Positions 32,201 to 40,714 of a DNA stretch of 64,000 bases are shown one piece after another. The DNA lies in NCBI RefSeq assembly GCF_032362555.1, contig NC_083527.1:4960001-5024000 (forward strand), written 5' to 3'. The DNA comes from Amyelois transitella (lineage: Eukaryota > Arthropoda > Insecta > Lepidoptera > Pyralidae). Both the position numbers and the translations under genes were made by a program. The notes under the pieces are model-generated. The model searched no databases. It worked only from the letters and a program-made list of their open reading frames with translations, and was not told the DNA's origin. Within the stretch, counting starts at the first letter, position 1. Every line of letters begins with the position of its first letter.

Positions 32201-35200
32201 ACATTCCTCAGTCTGCTCTGCAAGATAGATATAGCTTCTACATACATATATATAATTCCGTCTATATCCCTTGCGGGGTAAACAGAGCCACGTTCAGCTG
32301 CTTGGCTCAATGATAGAGTTGAGATTCAAATAGTAACAGATTGCTAGCCCATCGCCTAAAAGAAGACTCCCAAGTTTATAAGCCTAACCTGCCCAAGGAT
32401 AATTTTATTTTGTACATGTAAAGTTTTAGCATAAGTTTTATTTTGTAAAGTATAGTCTCAAAAATATCTAGTTAAAAATGTTACCTTTTAGAGTTGCACA
32501 AAAAAAATGGATGCAATGTCATCAATGTAGGACCAACGCGGATTCTGAAGTATAATGTACTAGAGAACTAGAAATTCGTAGTTGAAAAAGAGAGATAGAG
32601 TTCTACTAATAATAAACAAATAAAATAATAATAGAGAAATGTAATGAATGCATTTGTTTTTAAATGCGACTGTCACACAAACTTTCTTAGCTTGGAACTT
32701 TTGAAATCTTGCATCTTTTCTCTCTCTCTCTCTTCTCTTGAACTCTTTGTCTGTCCTGCATGGGTTGACGATATACCTAACACTTTAAGATGTTTGTCCC
32801 AATTTCTAAGCTTCATGTGTGGTCACCCTATTTCGTGGACGAAGCATGGTTTGTACTTTGTATTCTGTCAATGTTAATTGTATAAGTTTTTAATGTTAAT
32901 AGATTAAAATGCTTACTGTAAAGTATATATAACATGTATATATAGGATGAAAATATTCAGTTTACTGAGAGATTCCTTGTTCCACGTTGGAACATACATA
33001 TGCTCACGTCTATATCCTTTGCGGGGTAGACAGAGCCAGCAGCCTTGAAAAGACTGAATGGCCACGTTCCACGTTGGAAATAGTAACTATTTATATAGTT
33101 CTCATATCATAGGTTCAGAGTTCAGTTCTTCTTTGTGTTATTTTAATACGCATTAACTGTAAAACTTTTTAACAATTTACAAGCATAAACTTTTGTTTTC
33201 AATAACTGTTAAGAAAATATAGACATGCCACTTATGTATGCAAAAGAATTAAGAATTTTTTTCATCCTTTATTGATTTTGATATGTGTACATATGGTTGA
33301 AAATTATTTTTATTAAATAAATGTTATAATTAAAATTGTGTTTCCAGCTACATCTTGAGGTCGATGGGTTACGGAGATATAATAAAAAACGTAAGTACTT
33401 CATTGTTTTTCTTATTCTTATCATCTCAATACTCATATTATTCTAATTTATATTCTAGCCGTATATCAAATTTTATCAAAATCCGTCAAGTAATTCTGCG
33501 TGAATGAGTAATAAACACATATCCTTAGAAACTTTCGTATTTATGTCTTTATTCATTCATATAATCACGTCTATATCTCTTGCGGGCTAGATAGAGCCAG
33601 CAGTCTTGAAAGACTGATAGGTCACGTTCAGCTGTTAGGCTTAATGATAAAATTCATTTTCAAATGGTGAAAGTCTGCTCAAGGTACGTAAAAAAATATG
33701 ATTTAAAAAAATGTCTCCGACTAACAATCTTTTTGATTTAATAATTAAATAAATATCGGTTGCACGGGTTATTGCGAAACTATTATCCAAAATGGATATG
33801 TTTCCTCTGCGAAGTGAACCTTGATCAAATTGGAGACGTTTTGGCAAAAGGTCAGGTCAATATCTACTACCCGAAACCGACGAGAGGAGAATGATTGCAT
33901 GAAGAGAGTTATGAATGTGGATGAAGCGAAAGAAGAATGCATCAGGGATCGTGGCAAGTGGAAAGATGTAGCCTCTGCCTACCCCTTCCGTGAAATAGGC
34001 GTGCTTTATGCATGTATGTAATGTATTTTTCTTACCTTTTCTATTTGTCGTGTGGTTCCCGGCACCATTGTCCATTACAAAAAAGAATAGGACCACTCCA
34101 TCTCTTTCCCACGGATGTCGTAAAAGGCTACTTAGGGATAGGCTTACAAACTTGGGATTCTTTTTTAGGCGATGGTCTAGCAACCTGTCACTATTTGAAT
34201 CTCAATTCTATCTTAAAGCCAAACAGCTGAACGTGGCCTATCAGTCTTTAAAAGACTGTTGGCCCTGTCCACCCCGCTAGGGATATAGACGTGATCGTAT
34301 GTATGTATATCAGGGCACTATGTAAACGACCGTTTGTTGCCTTAATAAAGATAAAGTACCCGGTTGACCGAGCTTTGCTCGGTCTACCAGAGATGGCGCC
34401 GATATAGTTTCATAAAACGCGGTTTTTAAATAGTTTATATATCTCGGGAACCAAGCTTTTCTCGAACCTAGGACCTTGATAAATCGATTCCTTGAGCCGA
34501 AGAGCCCCTAATCTGCAACTTTCATGAAAATCGTTGGAGCCGTTTCCGAGATCCTGATTATATTTATACAAGAATTGTTCGTTTAAATATATGAGATAAA
34601 AAAGAAAAATATGTAATGTATTCTTCTAAACAGATGCCCGAGAACCGCGCTCTATCGGGTCTCTGCGCGGGCATCATAGAGGCGTACGACTTGTTCGGTG
34701 TCCCGGATTCTCTCGTGTTGTTCGTCGTGGAAGAAGTATCATACAATATATGCGATCAGAGATTCCACGAGTTCCACATAACGGAAGCACGACCTGACAT
34801 TATGGTGAGTTATACATACTTATATATGGTAACGTCTATATCCCCTGCGGGGTAGACAGAGCCGATAGTCTTGAAAAGACTGAATGGCCACGTTCAGCTG
34901 TTTGGCTTAATGATAGAATTGAGATTCAAATAGTGACAGGTTGCTAGCCCATCGCCTAAAAAAGAATCACAAGTTTGTAAGCCTATCGTATTAGTCGCCT
35001 TTAACTACATCGATGGGAAAGAGATGGAGTGGTCCTATTCTTTTTTTTGTATTGGTGCCGGGAACCACACGGTTGTGTGGTGAGTTATCAATATGTGTAA
35101 GTGTGTTAATTCGCATAATTAATAGTGTTATAGGGACATATACTTGCAAATCACATTTTCAAGTCTTAAATATTACTTTGCCCTCAATATATACTTATTT

Positions 35201-37434
35201 TGGAGTTGGAGGCAAGTTAATTCGTAAGAAAATATTTATTTGTTTATTTATTTAAACTTTATTGCACAAAAACAAAAATGTACAAAAGGCGGACTTAATG
35301 CCGTTTGGCATTCTCTACCAGTCAACCTGCTATGTATATCGTGAATTTAGTTAGGTACTTAGTTTAATTTTTCTCTCTACTGTCCCGCTCTAAATGTCGT
35401 ACTAAAAACATGAAGCGGTTCCCGCGTTGTTTTTTCTTTTTTTTTTAAAGATGGCCAGTCGTAACCTCTTAGGATTTTGTGCACCAAACTCAAAAGAGGT
35501 TGTATGACAAATTATGTTGATTTTCGAACAAAGTTGAATTTATTAATCTCTTTGCAGGTTATTAGAAAGACACTATGTGAAATTTACGAGGAGACTGAAT
35601 TAAATGATAAGAAACAATTACTATTGTAAGTATATTGTATAACTTAGTTATTATTATAATAAGGAAACATGTTACTAAAAAATCCCTTCATCCAACACCC
35701 AAATTGGAAAAAGTCCGTTTCTCATCATGCCCGGGCCGGGATTCGAACCCGGGACCTCCGGTGACAGACAAGCGCACTACCGCTGCGCCACAGAGGCCGT
35801 CAATCTATATCTATACTAATATTATAAAGCTGAAGAGTTTGTTTGTTTGAACGCGCTAATCTCAGGAACAACTGGTTCGAATTGATAAATTATTTTTGTG
35901 TTGAATACACCATTTGTCGAGGAAGGCTTTAGGTTATATAACATCACGCTGCAACTATTAGGAGCGAAGAAATAATGGAAAATGTGAAAAGAAAAAAACG
36001 GGGAAAGTTATTCATTCTTGAGGGCTTCAATGATGCCCAAAATAACTACCTATTCCTTGCGGACGAAGTCGCGGGCACAGCTAGTTACATGATCATATGT
36101 TTATTTTACAGAGAAGGAAAACCTGTTGCCGTGGTGTATTATAGGTCAGGGTATGAACCTGCCCAGTACCCCAGCTCCAGGGAATGGGACGCCAGGCTAA
36201 GAGTGGAAAGATCTAGGTAATAATAATATACATCTTTATTTAACATTTATTTATTTATTTATATAATATTTTTAGTAAACAGAGGAAACTTCATTGGTTT
36301 TATTTTTACAAGATGAATCACAACTTTAATAGCTATCCTTTTGTCGCCTTTTACGACATCCATCGGAAATATATGGAGTGGTCCATATCTTCTTTGTTTA
36401 TTGGCGCCGGGAACCACACGGCACGGCACATGTGATATAGGTACAGCATTAACACTTTTGTAAGTTACAACGATATACAAACCTGCTCAGAATTAGTAAG
36501 AAGTAGTCTCTATGTAAAAGATGTACTAAGAAGAAGTAATTTATTTGACGTCAACCTTTGTTGAATTTGAATTTTTGAATTTTAATTGATGAATTAGAAT
36601 TTATGAATTAGAATTTATGAATTAGAATTTCTGAATTTGAATTTTTGAATTTGAATTATGAATTAAAATTTTTTAATTTGAATTTAAAATTTTTGAAATT
36701 GAATTTGAATTTTTTTTTCAGTGCAATAAAATGCCCCTCCATCCACTACCAACTGGCTGGCACTAAAAAGGTCCAACAAGCTCTGGCCATACCCGGCGCG
36801 TTGGAGAAATTCATGGGCGCCGGCGCTAGTAGCGGCCGAGTAAGGGATATATTTACGGGATTATACTCGTTGGATTTCGACGAGGCCGGTGAGAGGGCGC
36901 TTGAAATGGCTATCGCCGATGCTGAGAGGTATGTTTCATATATGTCACGTCCGGTCCCTTACGGTATAGACAGAGCCAATGTTCTCGTATAGTCCAGTTC
37001 AACTGGATGGCACAATGATGGAATTGAGATTCAGCTTTGGGCAGGTTGTTGACTATTTTCGAAGTTATCTACATTAGTTTGAATACTAACCGATGCTCTT
37101 GAAATGAAACCTGCACATTCAGGCAACTGGATGTGTAACCATGATCGATCCAATACAGGTTAGGTTCTCCTGCCAAGGTTGCGGTGGTAAGACGGGAGTC
37201 GCTTCGTGTAAAAACCTGACTCACCCAATCCAGGATCCATGGTCAAAGTCATACCCCGGGCTCCTCTCCAGAGTGGTGAGGATGCAACCGGGACTAAAGC
37301 CAGACGGAAGAAGAAGTTAGGTGCTCCTACAAAAGACAAAAGTTGTGGAGGTCCAGTTAATCGAATCGAAATAATTCGAATAATGGAATTCGAATCGAAT
37401 TTACTTTTTTGGCTATCCCAAGCTGTGTAACATG

Positions 37435-37515
<81 letters not shown>

Positions 37516-40174
37516 CTAGCTGTGCCCGCGACTTCGTCCGCGTGGAATAATTATTTTGGGCATCATTGAAGCCCTCAAGGATGAATAATTGTCCCCGTTT
37601 TTTTTTCACATATTCCATTATTCCCTTGCTCCTTATAGTTGCAGCGTGATGTTATATAGCCTCAAGCCTTTCACGATAAATGGTCTATTCGAAACAAAAT
37701 GATTTTTTTAATTCGATCCAGTAGTTCCTGAGATTAGCGCGTTCAAACAAACAAACAAACTCTTCCTCCTTTATAATATAAGTATATATATATATACATA
37801 AAACTACGCCTCTTTCCCGGAGGGGTAGGCAGAGACTACCTCTTTCCACTTGCCACGATCTCTGCATACTTCCTTCGCTTCATCCACATTCATAACTCTC
37901 TTCATGCAAGCTCGGCGGTTTCGGCTACTTTTGACCTGACCCTCTACCAGGACGTCCCTAATTTGATCAAGATACGCTCGTCTAGGTCTTCCCACTCCGA
38001 CCCTTCCCTCCACACTCTCCTTGTATATCTGCTTAGTCAACCTGTTTTCATTCATCCTCTCCACATGACCGAACCATCTCAACATACCCTTTTCTATTCC
38101 TGTAACTACATCTTTATTCACATCACAACATTCCCTTATCACGGAAGGAACAATGAACAGTCCTTATCCGGTCACTCAATAATATTAGTATAGATATATT
38201 TATTTATTTATTTGCAGGTTTGTACTGAAGCCTCAGAGGGAGGGTGGGGGTAACAACTTGTATGGGGAAGACGTGCGCGAAGCGCTGCTGCGCATGCGCC
38301 ACAGCAGAGAGAGAGCCGCGTACATACTGATGGAGAGGATCCTACCGCCGTTGGTGAGTTTGTCTGTTTGTCTATATGTTTTTCTTCTTATTTTAATTCT
38401 TTAATTATCTAGCTGCGCCGATTGGGTTTGCTCCAATGGGAATGTAGGATAAAAAGTAGCATATTTGTTCTTCTATGTTATTCACTCCATTCCATATCCT
38501 TCTCATACATATGTATATATATATGGTCACGTCTATATCCCTTGCGGGATAGACAGAGCCAACTGTCTTGGAAAAGACTGAATCGCCACGTTCAGCTATA
38601 TGGCTTAATGATGGAATTGAGATTCAAATAGTGACAGGTTTCTTGTCCATCGCCAACAAGAGGAATCCCAAGATTACAAGCCTATCCCTTCATCGCCTTT
38701 TACGACATCCATGAGAAAACCGCAAGTTGCTTTGTTTGTTGTCTCTTGCGGTATAGGCTCTGTCTATACCGCAAGAGATATAGGCGTGACTATATGTATG
38801 TATGTTTTAAGACCTTGTCGTCATACCCATGGATATTATCAGGTATCGGGCTACGTGGTCCGCCCGGGGGCTCCGGTGCCTCCGCCGCTCACCGACCTGG
38901 TCTCCGAGCTGGGGATCTTCGGAGTCATCATTGGGTAAGTGGAAACATTAAGTTCCGTGTGGTTCACGGCGCTTTAGAATGGGATAACTCTGTCTTTCCC
39001 TTGCTATTTGTAATAGGCGACTAAGGGCATGGCTATAATAAATTTGGGATTCCTCTTGAAAGCGATGGGCTGGCAACCTGTCACTGTTTGTATCTCAATT
39101 CTATCATTAAGCTACCTATACATCTGAACGTGACTTTTCAGTATTTTTAGGACTGTTGGCTCTGTCAACAAGAGATATAGACGTGAAATATATGTATGTA
39201 TGATTGTAATTTTCTTATAATAAATAAATATATACGGGACAAATTACACAGATTGAGTTAGCCTCGAAGTAAGTTCGAGACTTGTGTTACGAGATACTAA
39301 CTCAACGATACTATATTTTATAATAAATACTTATATAGATAAACATCCAAGACCCAGGCCAATCAGAGAAAATTCTTTTCTCCTCATGCCCTGGCCGGGA
39401 TAGATATAGATTTAAGAGTATGCCTTTGACCATGGATCCTGGATTGGGTGAGTCAGGTTTTAACACGAAGCGACTCCCGTCTGACCTCCGTAACCTTTGC
39501 AGGACAACCCCGTAGGTATTGGATCGATCATGGTTACACATCCAGTTGCCTGAATGTGCAGATTTACTTGTGATGTTTTCCCTCACCGTAATATAATCGG
39601 TTGGTGTTCAAACTAATGTACATAATTTCTAAAACAGTCATTGGTACATGGCCGAGGCGGGATTTAAACGTGTGCCTTAATTTTCGTATTTTAAGCGGGC
39701 ACCTTACCAATGATTGTTTTCGAAGTTATGTGCATTAGTTTGAACACAAACCGATGTTCTTACGGTGAGGGATAGGGTAGGGTATATATATTTATATATA
39801 AGTATATATGTGGGAGTTTTTTTGTTTTTATTTTAATCCTTTTTGTTTGCTGACCTCTTACTTATTTTTACGCTGGCAACATTAAAATAGAATAGTGAGT
39901 CTATGGTACGATGTAAGACGTTATGAGATGTGTTTATAAGAATTCCAAAAAGATAAGAAGATTTACGATATAATTCCGCACTGTTTTACTTGCATTCCCG
40001 CATATATATATTTAAATAGTCAACAATATTTATCACGCGATCAGGACCAAAGACAAGATATACAGCAACCGGCAAGTTGGTCACATGTTGCGCACGAAGT
40101 TGGCGGACGCGAACGAGGGCGGCGTCGCGGCCGGCCTCGGCGCCCTGGACTCGCCGTATCTGCTTGACATGTAG
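26284..40174 (+). CDS. Gss: Glutathione synthetase, 12 coding exons plus one alternative exon
   Basis: Joins gamma-glutamylcysteine to glycine using ATP, the last step of glutathione synthesis, in the cytosol as a dimer. Exons: 26284-26430, 26806-26901, 28432-28548, 30200-30330 (4B; alternative 4A at 29107-29276), 33348-33390, 34634-34804, 35558-35625, 36112-36216, 36722-36928, 38218-38353, 38843-38934 and 40045-40174. All have GT-AG boundaries and phases close to give 480 residues (493 with 4A), near the human 474. Visible features: [13 protein letters not shown] (N-terminus), RSDYLMQ at 128, Mg ligands E144 and N146 in [24 protein letters not shown], the glycine-rich loop [13 protein letters not shown] with Mg ligand E370, SELGIFGV, and the C-terminal lid HMLRTK with [11 protein letters not shown]. 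The N-terminal exons are AT-rich; exons 9-12 are markedly GC-rich. Introns are full of SINEs. AATAAA at 40688-40693 is the likely polyadenylation signal. Confidence 0.96.
26583..26740 (-). mobile_element. SINE family A copy (Gss intron 1)
   Basis: Family A, about 250-270 bp, is named here for convenience. Read 5-prime to 3-prime it starts GTGCCGTGTGGTTCCCGGCA. It continues through GGATGTCGTAAAAGGCGAC, CTAGCAACCTGTCACTATTT and CTGTTGGCTCTGTCTACCCC, and ends GGGATATAGACGTGA plus (TATG)n. This copy keeps the tail half. Confidence 0.8.
26975..28046 (-). mobile_element. SINE family A copy split by a LINE
   Basis: The tail half lies at 26975-27089. The sequence resumes at 28038 (TGATAGAATTGGGAATCAAA) beyond a LINE inserted at the SINE's own TGATAGAAT. 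Confidence 0.8.
27090..28037 (-). mobile_element. 5-prime-truncated Jockey-type LINE (Gss intron 2)
   Basis: The minus-strand frame 28010-27408 encodes the C-terminal 200 residues of a jockey/CR1-like reverse transcriptase ORF ([53 protein letters not shown]). It has no stop until the natural end. The 3-prime tail is a (TTCTA)n microsatellite, seen on the plus strand as GAATAGAATAGAATAGAATA. A 9-bp target duplication TGATAGAAT (27081-27089, 28038-28046) lies inside the host SINE. Confidence 0.9.
28048..28395. repeat. Scrambled family A fragments in both orientations
   Basis: Pieces in plus orientation (CATATGGATGACATAAAAGG, 28115) and minus orientation (CCGGGAGCCACACAGCAC, 28372) are joined. 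A small palindrome GCACTAGAG-AAATA-CTCTAGTGC lies at about 28190-28212. Confidence 0.6.
28868..29058 (-). mobile_element. SINE family A copy, degenerate (Gss intron 3)
   Basis: Recognised by ATTGCGGGTTGACAGAGCCA and TAACAGGGTGATAGCCCATC. It lies about 50 bases upstream of alternative exon 4A. Confidence 0.75.
29107..29276 (+). CDS. Gss: Gss alternative exon 4A
   Basis: This 170-base segment in the intron between Gss exons 3 and 4B has its own acceptor (TCTCTCCCCGGCCTAG) and donor (GTAGAT). It begins in phase 0 and ends in phase 2, exactly like 4B. It encodes [20 protein letters not shown], then [11 protein letters not shown], then [20 protein letters not shown] and SREIQ, a full counterpart of the 4B segment. 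The Mg ligands are kept (E157 and N159 in this isoform). Compared with 4B it is 13 residues longer, has three cysteines, reads RSDI rather than RSDY, and has Gly instead of Ser at the place of human Ser151. There are no stops. Including both exons would break the frame, so they should be mutually exclusive. Confidence 0.85.
29277..30199 (+). other. Intron between Gss exons 4A and 4B
   Basis: About 920 AT-rich bases with no recognised repeat. It ends in a fair acceptor (TTTAATTTTACAG). Confidence 0.5.
30200..30330 (+). CDS. Gss: Gss alternative exon 4B
   Basis: The acceptor TTTAATTTTACAG precedes TCGCTCTGCCTCGGC and the donor is GTACCG. It encodes [20 protein letters not shown], then [13 protein letters not shown] and [10 protein letters not shown]. 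The RSDY, E144/N146 and Ser151 positions match the human enzyme. Reading past the donor gives a spurious 205-residue frame to 30790 that should not be taken as a gene. Confidence 0.92.
30331..31690 (+). other. First part of Gss intron 4, no recognised element
   Basis: T-rich sequence with long stretches of TTTTATTTTT (30540-30760). No coding sequence beyond read-through of exon 4B. Confidence 0.45.
31703..31930 (-). mobile_element. tRNA-derived SINE (family C), Gss intron 4
   Basis: Family C has a tRNA-like head on the minus strand, with an A-box-like TGGCGCAGCGGTAGTACGC and B-box GGGTTCGAATCCC. The body contains GGCCTGGGTCTTGGATGTTT and AACTCAACGATACTATATTT in its plus-strand image, and it ends near GGGACAAATTACAC. 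This copy is diverged. Confidence 0.75.
32238..32390 (-). mobile_element. SINE family A copy, tail half
   Basis: TATATCCCTTGCGGGGTAAA and ATTGCTAGCCCATC-type sequence identify it. It is followed by spacer without features to 32990, except a (TC)n tract at 32718-32733. Confidence 0.75.
32990..33075 (-). mobile_element. SINE family A, tail fragment
   Basis: GCTCACGTCTATATCCTTTG and AGCCTTGAAAAGACTGAATG. Confidence 0.75.
33552..33660 (-). mobile_element. SINE family A, tail fragment
   Basis: TCACGTCTATATCTCTTGCG and AGTCTTGAAAGACTGATAGG. Confidence 0.75.
33865..34025 (+). mobile_element. LINE family B 3-prime end
   Basis: Family B is a LINE whose protein C-terminus reads [20 protein letters not shown] then a tail like [12 protein letters not shown]. 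The DNA ends in GGCGTGATTTTATG plus (TATG)n. This copy preserves only the last 150 bases. Confidence 0.75.
34048..34315 (+). mobile_element. SINE family A, near full length
   Basis: Head CGTGTGGTTCCCGGCACCAT, body CTAGCAACCTGTCACTATTT, tail CTAGGGATATAGACGTGATC. It abuts the LINE B fragment just upstream in the same orientation. Confidence 0.85.
34335..34595. mobile_element. Helitron- or MITE-like lepidopteran repeat
   Basis: Contains CGGTTGACCGAGCTTTGCTC then GGTCTACCAGAG, ATCTCGGGAACCAAGC and ATTTATACAAGAATTGTTCG. This block recurs widely in Lepidoptera in my recollection. It ends about 40 bases before Gss exon 6. Confidence 0.55.
34810..35075 (-). mobile_element. SINE family A, near full length (Gss intron 6)
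   Basis: It begins about ten bases after the exon 6 donor. Tail CCCCTGCGGGGTAGACAGAG, head GGTGCCGGGAACCACACGG. Confidence 0.85.
35235..35345 (-). mobile_element. LINE 3-prime end (family F)
   Basis: The plus strand shows TTTATTTAAACTTTATTGCA, then AAAATGTACAAAAGGCGGAC and CATTCTCTACCAGTCAACC, the inverted 3-prime end of a common lepidopteran LINE with an A/T-rich simple tail. Confidence 0.55.
35680..35805 (-). mobile_element. tRNA-derived SINE family C, head part
   Basis: GGGATTCGAACCCGGGACCT followed by CCGCTGCGCCACAGAGGCC: intact inverted B and A boxes. Confidence 0.8.
35806..36088 (+). mobile_element. Helitron-like element, full length (Gss intron 7)
   Basis: Starts TCTATACTAATATTATAAAG, continues AGTTTGTTTGTTTGAACGCG, and ends CTTGCGGACGAAGTCGCGGG then CACAGCTAGT. 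It has no inverted ends; TC start and CTAG end as in Helitrons. It lies 20 bases before the exon 8 acceptor and abuts a family C SINE. Confidence 0.75.
36290..36432 (-). mobile_element. SINE family A, head half
   Basis: GTCGCCTTTTACGACATCCA, then GGCGCCGGGAACCACACGGC. Confidence 0.75.
36555..36705 (+). repeat. Low-complexity (TTTGAA/TTATGAA)n tract
   Basis: Repeated AATTTGAATTTTTGAATT-like units run up to the exon 9 acceptor at 36721. May be an expanded LINE tail. Confidence 0.7.
36940..37029 (-). mobile_element. SINE family A, tail fragment
   Basis: GTATAGACAGAGCCAATG and AATGATGGAATTGAGATTCA, beginning 11 bases after the exon 9 donor. Confidence 0.65.
37030..37315 (+). mobile_element. SINE family E, body and 3-prime part
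   Basis: Family E shows GCACATTCAGGCAACTGGAT, GACGGGAGTCGCTTCGTGTA, CTGACTCACCCAATCCAGGA and GGATGCAACCGGGACTAAAG. The tRNA-like head seen in other copies is missing here. Confidence 0.7.
37437..37512. repeat. (AT)n microsatellite
   Basis: About 75 bases of uninterrupted alternating A and T within Gss intron 9. Confidence 0.95.
37512..37790 (-). mobile_element. Helitron-like element, inverted copy
   Basis: Begins ACTAGCTGTGCCCGCGACTT and ends CAAACAAACAAACTCTTC, the reverse complement of the copy at 35806-36088. Confidence 0.75.
37797..38165 (-). mobile_element. LINE family B 3-prime end, longest copy
   Basis: The minus-strand frame encodes an RTE-like LINE C-terminus: [40 protein letters not shown] and [18 protein letters not shown]. 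The tail is (TATG/TATA)n. 5-prime truncated. Confidence 0.85.
38505..38735 (-). mobile_element. SINE family A copy (Gss intron 10)
   Basis: CATATGTATATATATATGGT tail, CCCTTGCGGGATAGACAGAG, GTCCATCGCC. Followed directly by an inverted tail fragment at 38742-38808. Confidence 0.8.
38742..38778. repeat. Perfect 15-bp snapback near exon 11
   Basis: TCTCTTGCGGTATAG, loop GCTCTGT, then CTATACCGCAAGAGA. Formed from a family A tail; 64 bases upstream of the exon 11 acceptor. Confidence 0.9.
38955..39205 (+). mobile_element. SINE family A copy (Gss intron 11)
   Basis: Begins 20 bases after the exon 11 donor with GTGTGGTTCACGGCGC. Tail AGAGATATAGACGTG plus TATG units. Confidence 0.75.
39220..39405 (-). 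mobile_element. tRNA-derived SINE family C, tail and body
   Basis: TATACGGGACAAATTACACA through CATGCCCTGGCCGGGAT. The tRNA head is replaced by family E sequence at about 39400. Confidence 0.75.
39405..39780 (-). mobile_element. SINE family E, inverted
   Basis: The plus strand shows ATGGATCCTGGATTGGGTGA, ACACGAAGCGACTCCCGTCT and ACATCCAGTTGCCTGAATGT, then CAAACTAATGTACATAATTT towards the head. Confidence 0.7.
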
Positions 40175-40189
40175 CCGAGTATCAGGTAA

Positions 40190-40482
40190 ATACATGCATG
40201 CATGCATACATACATACATGCATGCATGCATACATACATACATGCATGCATGCATACATACATACATGCATGCATGCATACATACATACATGCATGCATG
40301 CATGCATACATACATACATTAGCCGAGTATCAGGTAAATACATACATACATACAAACATAAATACATACATACATACATGCATGCATGCATGCATACATA
40401 CATACATACATACATGCGTGCGTGCGTGCATACATACATGCATGCATGCATACATACATACATACAAATAAACATACATACA
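40190..40482 (+). repeat. Higher-order CATG/CATA microsatellite in the Gss 3-prime UTR
   Basis: From 16 bases after the Gss stop, (CATG)3(CATA)3 blocks repeat with a period of 24 bases. A second block (40340-40482) includes CGTG units. Between them a copy of TAGCCGAGTATCAGGTAAAT (40319 on) repeats the sequence at the stop codon (40172 on), so the first block was duplicated together with the stop region. Long open frames here are microsatellite artefacts. Confidence 0.9.
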
Positions 40483-40484
40483 TA

Positions 40485-40625
40485 CATAAAATCACGCCTC
40501 TTTCCCGGAGGGGTAGGCAGAGACTACCTCTTCCCACTTGCCACGATCTCTGCATACTTCCTTCGCTTCATCCACATTCATAACTCTCTTCATGCAAGCC
40601 CGGCGGTTTCGGGTACTTATGATAA
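40485..40625 (-). mobile_element. LINE family B 3-prime end (Gss 3-prime UTR)
   Basis: AAATCACGCCTCTTTCCCGG followed by AGGGGTAGGCAGAGACTACC and TTCGCTTCATCCACATTC on the plus strand. Confidence 0.85.
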
Positions 40626-40687
40626 ATACATTTTGGGTAATCGTTGCACCTTATTTTTTTTATGTATTATATTGTTTATTTATTGTT

Positions 40688-40693
40688 AATAAA
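40688..40693 (+). terminator. Likely Gss polyadenylation signal
   Basis: AATAAA in GTTAATAAAGTATAC, 514 bases after the stop codon and past the embedded LINE and microsatellite. Confidence 0.5.
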
Positions 40694-40714
40694 GTATACA
40701 AATAGTTCTCAGAA

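Noticed and set aside
39986-40689. Several open frames of repeated MHAYIHT / MYVCMHAC type on both strands
   Set aside because: They are translations of the CATG/CATA microsatellite and carry no independent coding signal.
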